Assembly (NCBI RefSeq): GCF_014656475.1
Contig: NZ_BNCM01000009.1
Coordinates: 1-64,000, forward strand
From: Sinomonas cellulolyticus
Lineage (GTDB): Bacteria > Actinomycetota > Actinomycetes > Actinomycetales > Micrococcaceae
DNA: 64,000 nt
Reading direction: 5' to 3'
Each line of letters starts with the position of its first letter. Position 1 is the first letter of the stretch. The position numbers and the translations under genes are program-made. The notes under the pieces were generated by a model, which was given only the letters and a program-made list of their open reading frames with translations, did not search any database and was not told where the DNA came from. This document shows, piece after piece, positions 46,944 through 55,541 of this stretch.

Positions 46944-48218
46944 ATGTCTTCTTCCTCGCCCTCGCCCACCGCAGCAGCCGCAGCAGCCGCTGCGGGGCCC
47001 GACTACGAGACCCTCGCAAACCGGTTCCGGCCCATTTTCGCCAAGATCGCCGAGGGAGCCAGCCGCCGCGAACAGGACCACCAGCTGCCCTTCGCCGAGA
47101 TCAGGGAGCTCGCGAGCGCCGGCTTCGGCGCCGTGCGCGTTCCGGTCGCCCACGGCGGAGCCGGGGCGTCCCTCCCACAGCTTTTCCGCCTGCTGACCGA
47201 ACTGGCTGCAGCGGACACGAACATCCCTCAGGCCCTGCGCGGGCATTTTGCGTTCGTCGAGGATCGTCTCGTCTCCTCGGGCGCGCAGCGCGAGGTCTGG
47301 CTCGAGCGTTTTGCGCGGGGTGAGATCGCCGGCAACTCCTGGACAGAGGTCGGCACGGTGAAGATCGGCGACGTCATCACGAAGGTCAGCCCGGACCCTG
47401 CCAGCGGCGAGGGGAACTTCCTCGTCAACGGCACCAAGTACTACTCGACGGGCAGTATCTTCGCCGATTGGATCGACACCTTCGCCCAGCGCACTGACGA
47501 CGGCACCAAGGTCATCGCGGTGGTCAACGCCCATCAGCCCGGGGTCGTCCACTCCGACGACTGGGACGGCTTCGGCCAGCGCACCACGGGATCGGGCACG
47601 AGCACCTTCACGGACGCGGTCGTCGAGTCCGAGAACGTCATCGACTTCGGCACCCGGTTCAAGTACCAGACGGCCTTCTACCAGGCCGTGCTCCTCGCGG
47701 TCCTCGCGGGAAGCATCCATGGGGCCGAGCGCGACATCGCGGACGAGGTCCGCCGGCGCACCCGCATCTTCTCCCACGGCAATGCCGACTCATTCGCCGC
47801 GGACCCGCAGATCCTGCAGGTGGTCGGGCAGGTCTCCGCCCGTGCCTACGCCGCGGAAGCCGTGGTCGAGCGCGCCGCCCAAGCTCTCCAGGGCGCGTAC
47901 GAGGCCGCCTTTGGGGATGACCTCGTCGAAGAAGAACACCGTAACGACCTCGCCGAACTCGAGACCGCTCAGGCGCAGGTGATCCTCACCGAGCTCGCGA
48001 CCCGGGCCACCTCGGACATCTTCGACGCCCTCGGGGCCTCCGGCACGAGCACTGGGAAGAACCTCGACCGCCACTGGCGCAACGCCCGCACGGCCGCCAG
48101 CCACAACCCGTGGGTCTTCAAGGCCCGCATCGTCGGCGACTGGGTGGTCAACGGCGCCACCCCGCCACGCGTGTGGTCCATCGGCGCCGGCCCCAAGGCA
48201 GACCTCGCGGCGAAGTAG
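46944..48218 (+). CDS. SfnB/DszC-like flavin-dependent monooxygenase (acyl-CoA dehydrogenase fold)
   Basis: 424 aa. The fold is that of acyl-CoA dehydrogenases, but motifs such as VRVPVAHGGAG, NSWTEVGTVKIGDV, GTKYYSTGSIFADWIDTFAQ and TSDIFDALGASGTS-KNLDRHWRNART match the SfnB/DszC/TdsC group. Those enzymes use FMNH2 and oxygen to attack organosulfur compounds. An Ala-rich N-terminal tail is present. The SAM riboswitch upstream supports a role in sulfur scavenging. The exact sulfur substrate is unknown, and a partner flavin reductase is not adjacent. Confidence 0.85.
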   Translation: MSSSSPSPTAAAAAAAAGPDYETLANRFRPIFAKIAEGASRREQDHQLPFAEIRELASAGFGAVRVPVAHGGAGASLPQLFRLLTELAAADTNIPQALRGHFAFVEDRLVSSGAQREVWLERFARGEIAGNSWTEVGTVKIGDVITKVSPDPASGEGNFLVNGTKYYSTGSIFADWIDTFAQRTDDGTKVIAVVNAHQPGVVHSDDWDGFGQRTTGSGTSTFTDAVVESENVIDFGTRFKYQTAFYQAVLLAVLAGSIHGAERDIADEVRRRTRIFSHGNADSFAADPQILQVVGQVSARAYAAEAVVERAAQALQGAYEAAFGDDLVEEEHRNDLAELETAQAQVILTELATRATSDIFDALGASGTSTGKNLDRHWRNARTAASHNPWVFKARIVGDWVVNGATPPRVWSIGAGPKADLAAK

Positions 48219-48245
48219 CGCGGTTCCACCCGGCCGGCGCGGCCG

Positions 48246-48680
48246 TCACGCGCGCCGGTGGGGTGGGCTCTGCTGCCGCCGGGCGAGCTCCGGGAGGACA
48301 TGGTCCGTCAGGAGGGGCGCCAGATCGGCATCGGGTTCGGCCCGGGGATCGATCCAGCGCAGTTCATCGATCTCCGCGGCCGGATGCACCTCGGCCGGAT
48401 CGTGTGCTCCGGGTGCGGTGAACACCGTGGCCTCGATATCGGTCGCGGCCTCGTTCGCCGCCCGGGCGATCCAGACGCCCAGCGGCATCAGCGCCTCTGC
48501 CGCGACCTGGATGCCGACCTCCTCGAGGAGCTCTCGGCTCGCGGTCTCGGCCGGGGACTCCCCCGGCTCGGGCTTGCCGCCCGGGTGCATGAACCGGTCA
48601 GTGCCGCGCTTCCGGACCGTGAGGAGGAGCCCCTCGGGCGAGTAGACGCAGACGGCGGAGACGACGATCCGGGAAGTCAC
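48246..48680 (-). CDS. NUDIX hydrolase
   Basis: 144 aa. A complete Nudix box runs from GGKPEPGESP to RELLEEVGI (residues 34-57), with all catalytic Glu present. Such enzymes cleave nucleoside diphosphates linked to another group. The substrate cannot be told. The start is GTG, and the gene is convergent with the flavoenzyme gene. Confidence 0.88.
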   Translation of the reverse strand: MTSRIVVSAVCVYSPEGLLLTVRKRGTDRFMHPGGKPEPGESPAETASRELLEEVGIQVAAEALMPLGVWIARAANEAATDIEATVFTAPGAHDPAEVHPAAEIDELRWIDPRAEPDADLAPLLTDHVLPELARRQQSPPHRRA

Positions 48681-48715
48681 CGTACGAGGCTACCGGGTTG
48701 CCCGCACCGCGAGGG

Positions 48716-50605
48716 CTAGGGGGCAAAGTCGGCTGCAGTCGCGGCAGCCTCGGAGAACTGCGTGGTGTACAGCTCGGCGTAGCGGCCGCCTGCGGCGAGG
48801 AGCTCGGCGTGGGTGCCCCGTTCCACGATCGCGCCGCCCTCGACCACGAGGATCTGGTCCGCCGCGCGGATCGTGGAGAGCCGGTGCGCGATCACGATCG
48901 CGGTGCGCCCCTCGAGCGCCTCCGTGAGGGCGGCCTGGACGGCGGCCTCGTTGGTCGAGTCGAGCGCGGCGGTGGCCTCGTCGAGGATCACCACGCGCGG
49001 AGCGGCGAGCAGGAGCCGCGCGATGGTGAGTCGCTGCCGCTCCCCGCCTGAGAGGCGGTAGCCGCGCTCGCCCACGATCGTCTCGAGGCCATCGGGCAGG
49101 GAGCTCACCATCTCCTCGAGCCGCGCGCGCCGGAGGACGTCCCACAGCTCCTCGTCGCTCGCCTCCGGACGGGCGAGGCGGAGGTTGGAGGCAATGCTCT
49201 CGTGGAACAGGTGGCCGTCTTGGGTCACCATGCCCACCGTGCCCCTCATCGAGGCGAACGTCGCATCCCGCACGTCGGTGCCGCCGATCCGCACGGCTCC
49301 GGAGTCGACGTCGTACAGCCTCGACAGCAGCTGGGCCACCGTGGACTTCCCCGCGCCGGAGGAGCCGACGAGCGCCACGGTCTGTCCCGGCTGCACACGG
49401 AACGAGACCCCGTGCAGCACCTCTTCGCCGCCGCGGGTGTCGAGGACCGCGACCTCCTCGAGGGAGGCGAGGGAGACCTTCTCGGCGCTCGGGTAGGAGA
49501 AGCGCACGTCGTCGAACTCGACGGCGACCTGTCCGCTGGGCAGCGCCCTCGCGTCGGGCTTCTGGCGGATCAGGGGCGTGAGGTCGAGCACCTCGAATAC
49601 CCGCTCGAAGCTCACGAGCGCGCTCATGATCTCCACCCGGGCGTTGGAGAGGTTGGTGATCGGCGCGTACAGGCGGGTCAGCAGCAGCGCGAGCACGACG
49701 ACGTCGCCCGCCGCGAGCTGCCCGCCGATCGCGAGCCAGCCGCCCACCCCATAGACGAGGGCGAGCGCGAGGGAGGAGACGAGGGTCAGCGCGGTGATGA
49801 ACGTGAAGGAGAGCATCGAGGAGCGGATGCCGATGTCCCGGACCCGGCGGGCGCGCACGGCGAACTCCCGCGACTCCTCGTCGGGGCGTCCGAACAGCTT
49901 GATGAGCGTCGCGCCGGGCGCGGAGAACCGCTCCGTCATCTGGGTGCTCATGGCGGAGTTGTGCGCGGCGGCCTCTCGCCTCAGATCCGCGACCCGGGTG
50001 CCCATCCGGCGCGCCGGGATGAGGAAGACCGGCAGCAGGATGAGGGCGAGGACGGTGACGAGCCAGGACTTCTGGGCCATCACGGCCACGGTGAGGATGA
50101 GCGCCACCGCGTTGCTCACCACGCCGGAGAGGGTGCCGGCGAAGGCCGCCTGGGCTCCGATGACGTCATTGTTGAGCCTGCTGACCAGCGCGCCGGTCCG
50201 GGTCCTCGTGAAGAACGCGATGGGCATCTTCTGGACGTGGTCGAAGACGGCGCGGCGGAGGTCGAGGATGACCCCTTCGCCGATGGTCGAGGAGAGCCAC
50301 CGGGTGAGCAGGCCGAATCCGGCGTCGGCGACCGCAACGACGGCGATGAGGACCGCGAGCCATACGACCGTCGAGACGGACTGGTGCCCCACGATCGCGT
50401 CGACCACCTGGCCTGCGAGCACCGGGGTGGCGACCGCGAGGACGGCTGCGACGATCGAGGCCAGCACGAAGGCGACGAGGCGGGTGCGGTGCGGCCTCGC
50501 GAAGGCGAGGACACGCCGGATCGTGGCACGGCTGAACGGGTTCCTGCCGTCCGTTGCGCGCGAGATCTGGTGCAGCGAGCTCCACGCGGCACTCTGCATG
50601 CTCAT
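48716..50605 (-). CDS. ABC exporter, fused permease and ATPase
   Basis: 629 aa half-transporter. Six membrane helices (about residues 40-340) are followed by the ATPase. Walker A is LVGSSGAGKSTV, the signature is YRLSGGERQRLTIA, Walker B is RVVILDEATAAL and the H-loop is IVIAHRLSTIRAA. It exports drugs, lipids or peptides as a dimer; the cargo is unknown. AGGAG lies 5 nt before the ATG. The nearby divergent double-HTH gene and the 39-nt hairpin in its leader suggest regulated expression. Confidence 0.9.
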   Translation of the reverse strand: MSMQSAAWSSLHQISRATDGRNPFSRATIRRVLAFARPHRTRLVAFVLASIVAAVLAVATPVLAGQVVDAIVGHQSVSTVVWLAVLIAVVAVADAGFGLLTRWLSSTIGEGVILDLRRAVFDHVQKMPIAFFTRTRTGALVSRLNNDVIGAQAAFAGTLSGVVSNAVALILTVAVMAQKSWLVTVLALILLPVFLIPARRMGTRVADLRREAAAHNSAMSTQMTERFSAPGATLIKLFGRPDEESREFAVRARRVRDIGIRSSMLSFTFITALTLVSSLALALVYGVGGWLAIGGQLAAGDVVVLALLLTRLYAPITNLSNARVEIMSALVSFERVFEVLDLTPLIRQKPDARALPSGQVAVEFDDVRFSYPSAEKVSLASLEEVAVLDTRGGEEVLHGVSFRVQPGQTVALVGSSGAGKSTVAQLLSRLYDVDSGAVRIGGTDVRDATFASMRGTVGMVTQDGHLFHESIASNLRLARPEASDEELWDVLRRARLEEMVSSLPDGLETIVGERGYRLSGGERQRLTIARLLLAAPRVVILDEATAALDSTNEAAVQAALTEALEGRTAIVIAHRLSTIRAADQILVVEGGAIVERGTHAELLAAGGRYAELYTTQFSEAAATAADFAP

Positions 50606-50630
50606 GAGTTCTCCTGGGAAACGTGAAAGG

Positions 50631-50669
50631 CCCGCCGACTCGCGATTGGGGGGTGCGCGAGCCGGCGGG
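50631..50669. other. hairpin in the leader of the ABC exporter gene
   Basis: CCCGCCG-A-CTCGCG pairs with CGCGAG-C-CGGCGGG around an 11-nt loop containing GGGGGG. That is 13 base pairs with one mismatch. It is centred about 45 nt upstream of the start codon, inside the likely 5' untranslated region. Confidence 0.6.
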
Positions 50670-50772
50670 CTGACTCCAGCATAGGGCAGGGACGACCTCG
50701 CGTAAAATCGGTATCCGGAATGTCTAACGATGCGTGGGGGCTGTCGGCTGCGCGGATGATTCAGGGGGGTAC

Positions 50773-51537
50773 ATGCCGGTTTCAGCGCTCGTCTTCCGGG
50801 ACTGGATGAAGGAGCTAGCGCCGGGGATATCGGCGGCAGACGTATGCCGGCGCTCCGGCGTGAAGAGGAGCACGCTCGCCCAGCAGATGGTGCGCGGCAA
50901 GGTGGCAGAGACCACGGTCGTCGCCGTTGCCCGCGCCTACGGCGAGAACCCCGTGCTAGGGCTCGCACACTTCGCGCCCTACCAAGACCTCGCCGCGAGC
51001 ACGGCGCCCCCCACCGATGCCGAGCTCCTCAGCCAGGTCCCGACCTCCCGCCTCCTGACAGAGCTGCTGGTCCGCAGCGGCGGCCTCGCCGAGGTTCCCA
51101 CGGGCCTCCCGTCGCCTCCGGCCGAGCCCTCGGCCGCCCGGGAGGGCCTTGAGAACTCGATGCTGGAACCGGATGTGCGCCACTGGGTGGACGCGATCGA
51201 CGACGGTGAGCTGCGCCAGCGCGTGAGCGAGGCCGCCGGGATCGCTCCGCAGAACCTGTCCGCCCAGCTGCGGGCCAACAGGCTCAGCCCCGAACTCGCC
51301 GTGAGCACTGCGCGGGAGGCCGGCGTGGGGCTGCGGAACGGCCTCGTGGTCACCGGGCTCGTGACCCCGACCGAGGCGGGCTGGCCGCGCGAGGCATGCG
51401 AGGACGCAGTGCGCCGCGTTCCGGACGCCGAGCTCGCCTTCATGGCCTCCGAGAGGCTCGCCGCGCTCGGACGGTCGCTGCGCCGGCAGACCTCCGACGA
51501 GCGCGCCGCCCAGCGGGTCTGGGACAACCTGGGATGA
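50773..51537 (+). CDS. putative DNA-binding protein with two HTH-like repeats
   Basis: 254 aa, no family recognised with confidence. Residues 18-62 (ISAADVCRRSGVKRSTLAQQ, then VVAVARAYGENPVLGLAHFA) look like a Cro/XRE-type helix-turn-helix. Residues about 155-205 repeat the pattern (ELRQRVSEAAGIAPQNLSAQ, then LAVSTAREAGVGLRNGLVVT). A Pro-rich linker separates them. The ATG at 50773 follows AGGGGGGTAC. The TGA overlaps the ATG of a membrane-protein gene, so the pair is translationally coupled. A regulator-plus-membrane-partner module is a plausible reading. Confidence 0.65.
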   Translation: MPVSALVFRDWMKELAPGISAADVCRRSGVKRSTLAQQMVRGKVAETTVVAVARAYGENPVLGLAHFAPYQDLAASTAPPTDAELLSQVPTSRLLTELLVRSGGLAEVPTGLPSPPAEPSAAREGLENSMLEPDVRHWVDAIDDGELRQRVSEAAGIAPQNLSAQLRANRLSPELAVSTAREAGVGLRNGLVVTGLVTPTEAGWPREACEDAVRRVPDAELAFMASERLAALGRSLRRQTSDERAAQRVWDNLG

Positions 51538-52235
51538 CCTGGCTCGCCTGGGTGACGTTCGGCGTCGCCCTCGTGCTGGCGCTGGTCAGGATCCCTGCCG
51601 CCCTCCGGGGGCAGAGCCAGCTCATGCTGTGGCTCTTCGCGCTCCTCGCCGGCGCGGTGCTCCTGAGCATCGAGGGACCCTACCTGGCGATCGACCACTT
51701 CCTGGGCGGGTTCAACCTCGCGAACCTCCTGCTCCGGTTCCTCCTCTACGGGATCACGCTCCTGCTCGCCGTGCGGATTGCCCAGGCGTTCGGCGCACGA
51801 GGAGCACAGCGCGTGCTCCTGGGGCCTTGGGGCCTCGCCGCGCTCGGCGTGGTCGGTGGCGCTACCGTCTGCTCGTTCGTGCTGCTCGATCCGGGCGCCT
51901 CGAGCGTCGGCCTGCACGGCGAGGCCACTGACATCTGGTTCACCGTGTACTCGACGCTCGGCCGCGTCTATCCCGGCTTCACGGGCGTGGTCCTGCTGCC
52001 CTGCCTCTTCCGGGCAGTCCGCCGCGCTCCGCACCGGATGCTCCGCGCGGCGGCCCTGCTCCTCGCTGCGGGCTACACCCTGCTCGCGCTCACCAACACC
52101 TTCACGCTGCTGCCGCCGAGTGCCGTGCCCCTTATGGAGGCTGTGAACTACTCGACACTCCTGCTGATCCTGAGCGGTCTTGCCACGATCTGGATCGGCG
52201 GCCTGGTGGCAAGGCGGCGCGCCGTGACGTCATAA
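51534..52235 (+). CDS. hypothetical polytopic membrane protein coupled to the HTH gene
   Basis: 233 aa with about seven hydrophobic segments, for example MTWLAWVTFGVALVLALVRI, SQLMLWLFALLAGAVLLSI, LLLRFLLYGITLLLAVRIA and TLLLILSGLATIWIGGLVA. An extracytoplasmic-looking loop (DPGASSVGLHGEATDIWFTV) lies in the middle. It loosely recalls the membrane proteins often paired with XRE regulators in actinobacteria. It overlaps the HTH gene by ATGA. Function is unknown. Confidence 0.7.
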   Translation: MTWLAWVTFGVALVLALVRIPAALRGQSQLMLWLFALLAGAVLLSIEGPYLAIDHFLGGFNLANLLLRFLLYGITLLLAVRIAQAFGARGAQRVLLGPWGLAALGVVGGATVCSFVLLDPGASSVGLHGEATDIWFTVYSTLGRVYPGFTGVVLLPCLFRAVRRAPHRMLRAAALLLAAGYTLLALTNTFTLLPPSAVPLMEAVNYSTLLLILSGLATIWIGGLVARRRAVTS

Positions 52236-52257
52236 ATCAAGACTTGTGAGGAACTGG

Positions 52258-52302
52258 GTTCACATTTTCATAAGTACGTGCCACAATCATGATTGTGTGA
52301 AC
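52258..52302. promoter_or_regulatory. perfect 16-bp palindrome with flanking inverted repeat
   Basis: CACAATCATGATTGTG (52282-52297) is a perfect palindrome. GTTCACA (52258-52264) and TGTGAAC (52296-52302) form a wider inverted repeat around it. The stretch is AT-rich against its surroundings and lies between the membrane-protein gene and the convergent mannosidase gene. A DNA-binding site is likely; the double-HTH protein is a candidate binder. Confidence 0.5.
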
Positions 52303-52344
52303 GCAGCCTGTCAGGGGGACAGGGGAAGTTCTTCATTGGGGGGA

Positions 52345-52378
52345 TGAGTGGCGGCGGCCTTCGGGCCGCCACCACTCA
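52345..52378. terminator. terminator with UUCG loop
   Basis: TGAGTGGCGGCGGCC, loop TTCG, then GGCCGCCACCACTCA gives a 15-bp stem with one mismatch. It overlaps the stop codon of the mannosidase gene. It can end transcripts arriving from the left and perhaps those from the mannosidase. Confidence 0.65.
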
Positions 52379-55300
52379 GCCATTTAAGGCCACGTCCCGC
52401 GAGCGCACCCCGCGCGGTGCCCGGCGGAGCCTGAGGGTGACGATCTCGAACGGGCGCAGCGAAAGCCGTGCCGCCCCTGCCCCGGTTGAGGCGAGCGGTG
52501 TGTGTGCCTCGGCGCCGAGCGGCCGCTCAAGGAGGTCTACGGCCTCAATGCCAGCGCAATCAAAGGCGGCCCTGACGTCCGCGCCAGTCCGGGAGCCCAG
52601 CGCCTCGTATAGCCGCACGACCACGTCGCCGCTGCCGTCCTCGGCGAGCTTCACCGCCTCCACGACCACACTTGGCCCGCTGACACCCACCAGTGGTGCG
52701 ACGTCCCGCTCACCCTCCACGACGCGGTACGGCAGGTTCAGGTCGTAGCCTTCGCGCACCGCCTCGGCGATGCCGGCATTCGGGACGACCACGATCGCGA
52801 AGCGGTGCGTCCCGGCGTCTGCCGAGGGGTCGGGGAACAGCGGCGACTTGAGCAGCGAGAGCCGCACTGTCGTCGTCGTGCCCCCGTCGCCGCCCGGACC
52901 GGAGCGCACGGTGCGGGTCACGTCGTGCCCGTACACGGTGCTGTTCGCGATGGCGACCCCGTACCCGGCCTCGCCGACGTGGATCCAGCGGTGGGCGCAG
53001 ATCTCGAAGCGCGCGGCGTCCCACGACGTGTTGGCGGGGATGGGCCGGTAGACGTGCCCGAACTGGGTCTCGGCGGCACTGCGGTCTGCCCGCACGTCGA
53101 ACGGGAAGCCCAGCTTGAGGAGCTTCTGCCGCTCGTGCCAGTCGACCTCGGTCTCGATCCTCAGCCCGGCCGCTCCCGGCGCGAGGACGATCCGCTGGTA
53201 CACGGTCGACCCCCCGAAGGCACGCCGCACCTCGAGCACCGCCTCCCCGGGATCGCCGGCGCCCGGCTCCACCGACACGGCCGCCGTCATGGGATCCACG
53301 TTGTGCCGGTAGAACTCGTCGAGGTCCCACGCGTCCCACTCGTTCGGGGTGTCCCGGTGCAGCTCGAGGAGGTTGCCGCGGGCTTCCGGCGCGATCGCGT
53401 TCCTGCCCGTCCCGTGGTCCGCGAGCGCCACGAGCAGGCCGTCGTCGTCGATCTCTGCGCGGACACGCCCGTTGTCGAGGACCCAGCCGCCCGCCGTCGT
53501 GCGGTGCGCGGCCCCCGGCGCGGAGCGGGAGCCGTCCCGCGGGGCGAGGCGCGCCTCGCCCGGGGTGCGCACGACGGCGCCCCCTCCGAGCGCGGGCACG
53601 CCGGCCCTCGCGTGGGGCGCCGCATTGAGGAGGAGGGGCCGGCTGCCGGTTCCGACGAGGGCGCGCACGGCCTGGGCGATGAGACCCTCGAGGTCCCTGC
53701 CGATCGCCGCGTAGTTCCGCTCGGCGTCGTGGTGCACCCACGCGATGGAGCTGCCGGGGAGGATGTCGTGGAACTGCTGGAGCAGCACGAGCCGCCAGAG
53801 ACGCCGCAGCTCCTCGGCCGGGTAGTCGGCGCCGGTGCGCACTGCCGCCGTGGCGCACCAGAGCTCCGCCTCCCGCAGCAGGTGCTCGCTGCGCCGGTTC
53901 CCTGCCTTGGTACGCGCCTGCGCGGTGTAGGTGCCGCGGTGCTTCTCGAGGTACATCTCCCCGGTCCACACGGGCGGATGCGTGTACTCGGCCTCGGCCT
54001 CCGTGAAGAACGCCCGCGGGGTGTCGACGCGCACGGTCGGCGAGCCCTCAAGGTCGTGGTACCTGCGCGCCGCGGCCATCATCTCGCGCGTGGGGCCGCC
54101 CCCGCCGTCGCCGAAGCCGAACGGTACGAGGGACATCGAGGCCCGGCCGTGCTCGCGGAAGGTCCGCTCCGCGTGGGCGAGGCTCGCGGCGCTCAGGTCC
54201 GAGCTGTAGGTGTCGGCCGGCGGGAAGTGGGTGAAGACCCGGGACCCGTCGATCCCCTCCCAGAGGAATGTGTGGTGCGGGAAGGCGTTGACCTGGTTCC
54301 AGGAGATCTTCTGCGTCAGGAACCAGCGGCTGCCCGCGGCGCGAACGATCTGCGGCAGTGCGGCCGAGTACCCGAAGGAGTCGGGCAGCCACGTCTCCTC
54401 GCACTCCACGCCGAACTCCTCGAGGAAGAACCTCTTGCCCTCCACGAACTGCCGCGCCATGGCCTCGGCGCCGGGCATGTTGGTGTCCGACTCGACCCAC
54501 ATCCCGCCGACCGGCACGAACCGCCCCTCGGCCACCTTCTCCTTGATCCGCTCGAACAGGAGCGGGTAGCCGTCCCGGATCCACGCGAGCTGCTGGGCGG
54601 AGGAGCACGCGAACGTCAGCTCCGGGTCCTGGTCCATGAGCGCGACGACGTTGGCGAACGTGCGGGCGCACTTGCGCTGTGTCTCGCGCACGGGCCAGAG
54701 CCAGGCGGAGTCGATGTGCGCGTGGCCGGTGGCGATGATGCGGTGCGCGCTGGGCTCCGCGGGAGAGGCGAGCACGTCCGCGAGCGCCGCGCGCCCGGCG
54801 GAGGCCGTGCCGGCGACGTCGTGGGGGTCCATGACGTCCGCCATGCGCTCGAGGGCGCGCAGGATGAGGTGGCGGCGGGGCCGATCCTCGGGCAGCTGGC
54901 GCATGAGGCCGAGGAGGGCCCAGGAGTCCCGGGCCAGCTCCCACACCGTCGTGTCCCGCTCGGCGAGCAGGAGGGGCCCGAGCCGGTAGAGCGGCGGACC
55001 ATCCGGGGCGGGCCGGTCCCCCAGCGGCGTCGGCCGGAAGGTCCAGCCCTGGGCCACGTCTGGGTTCGCCGCCGCCTCGACGTAGAAGTCCACTGTCGGT
55101 CCGCCGCCGAGCGCGCTCAGCGGGACGTGCTGGTTGCGGGGATTGAGCCCCTTCACGGGCCGGCCGTCGGGGAGCCAGGCCAGGCCCTCGCACTGGAAGC
55201 CGGGCTGCTCATCGGTGTACCCGAGGTCCACGAGCGCCTCGACCTCGGTCCCCGCCTCGCCCCAACCGGCAGGGACGCTGCCGGTGAGGTGCAGCCACGT

Positions 55301-55510
55301 GGTTCCCCACGGCGGCCCCCACGGGTCCCCGGCTGCAGTGGGCCCGAAGGGCTGGGCCAGGGCCTCCGCCGCTGCGACCGGCTCGCCCGGCGCGTCCCAC
55401 CGGGTTGCGTCCAGCGGGACAGTCCGCCGATACTGCGCCGGCAGGATCCGTTCGCGGAAGAAGCGGTCGATGCGGGCTTCGGTGATGAGGCGGTCGTCGT
55501 GCACCGACAT
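52376..55510 (-). CDS. alpha-mannosidase (glycoside hydrolase family 38)
   Basis: 1044 aa cytosolic-type GH38 enzyme without signal peptide. The N-terminal beta domain is followed by the catalytic core. The zinc pair is in ATGHAHIDSAWLWPVRETQR near residue 265, the nucleophile Asp in EETWLPDSFGYSAALPQIV, and LLQQFHDILPGSSIAWVH follows near residue 590. The C-terminal jelly-roll domains end in LRPFEIVTLRLRRA. It removes alpha-mannose from oligosaccharides or glycoconjugates. It stands alone. The stop codon lies within a hairpin. Confidence 0.93.
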   Translation of the reverse strand: MSVHDDRLITEARIDRFFRERILPAQYRRTVPLDATRWDAPGEPVAAAEALAQPFGPTAAGDPWGPPWGTTWLHLTGSVPAGWGEAGTEVEALVDLGYTDEQPGFQCEGLAWLPDGRPVKGLNPRNQHVPLSALGGGPTVDFYVEAAANPDVAQGWTFRPTPLGDRPAPDGPPLYRLGPLLLAERDTTVWELARDSWALLGLMRQLPEDRPRRHLILRALERMADVMDPHDVAGTASAGRAALADVLASPAEPSAHRIIATGHAHIDSAWLWPVRETQRKCARTFANVVALMDQDPELTFACSSAQQLAWIRDGYPLLFERIKEKVAEGRFVPVGGMWVESDTNMPGAEAMARQFVEGKRFFLEEFGVECEETWLPDSFGYSAALPQIVRAAGSRWFLTQKISWNQVNAFPHHTFLWEGIDGSRVFTHFPPADTYSSDLSAASLAHAERTFREHGRASMSLVPFGFGDGGGGPTREMMAAARRYHDLEGSPTVRVDTPRAFFTEAEAEYTHPPVWTGEMYLEKHRGTYTAQARTKAGNRRSEHLLREAELWCATAAVRTGADYPAEELRRLWRLVLLQQFHDILPGSSIAWVHHDAERNYAAIGRDLEGLIAQAVRALVGTGSRPLLLNAAPHARAGVPALGGGAVVRTPGEARLAPRDGSRSAPGAAHRTTAGGWVLDNGRVRAEIDDDGLLVALADHGTGRNAIAPEARGNLLELHRDTPNEWDAWDLDEFYRHNVDPMTAAVSVEPGAGDPGEAVLEVRRAFGGSTVYQRIVLAPGAAGLRIETEVDWHERQKLLKLGFPFDVRADRSAAETQFGHVYRPIPANTSWDAARFEICAHRWIHVGEAGYGVAIANSTVYGHDVTRTVRSGPGGDGGTTTTVRLSLLKSPLFPDPSADAGTHRFAIVVVPNAGIAEAVREGYDLNLPYRVVEGERDVAPLVGVSGPSVVVEAVKLAEDGSGDVVVRLYEALGSRTGADVRAAFDCAGIEAVDLLERPLGAEAHTPLASTGAGAARLSLRPFEIVTLRLRRAPRGVRSRDVALNG

Positions 55511-55541
55511 CCAATCAGTTGACTAACCCGGGATACCCAAG

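Noticed and set aside
52245..52264. CRP-like TGTGA...TCACA before the palindrome
   Set aside because: The half-sites are 10 bp apart instead of 6, so it does not fit the CRP consensus.
52293..52748. Plus-strand frame starting after GGGGGG inside the terminator region
   Set aside because: It is antisense to the mannosidase 3' end and begins within the terminator hairpin; its codons do not look protein-like.
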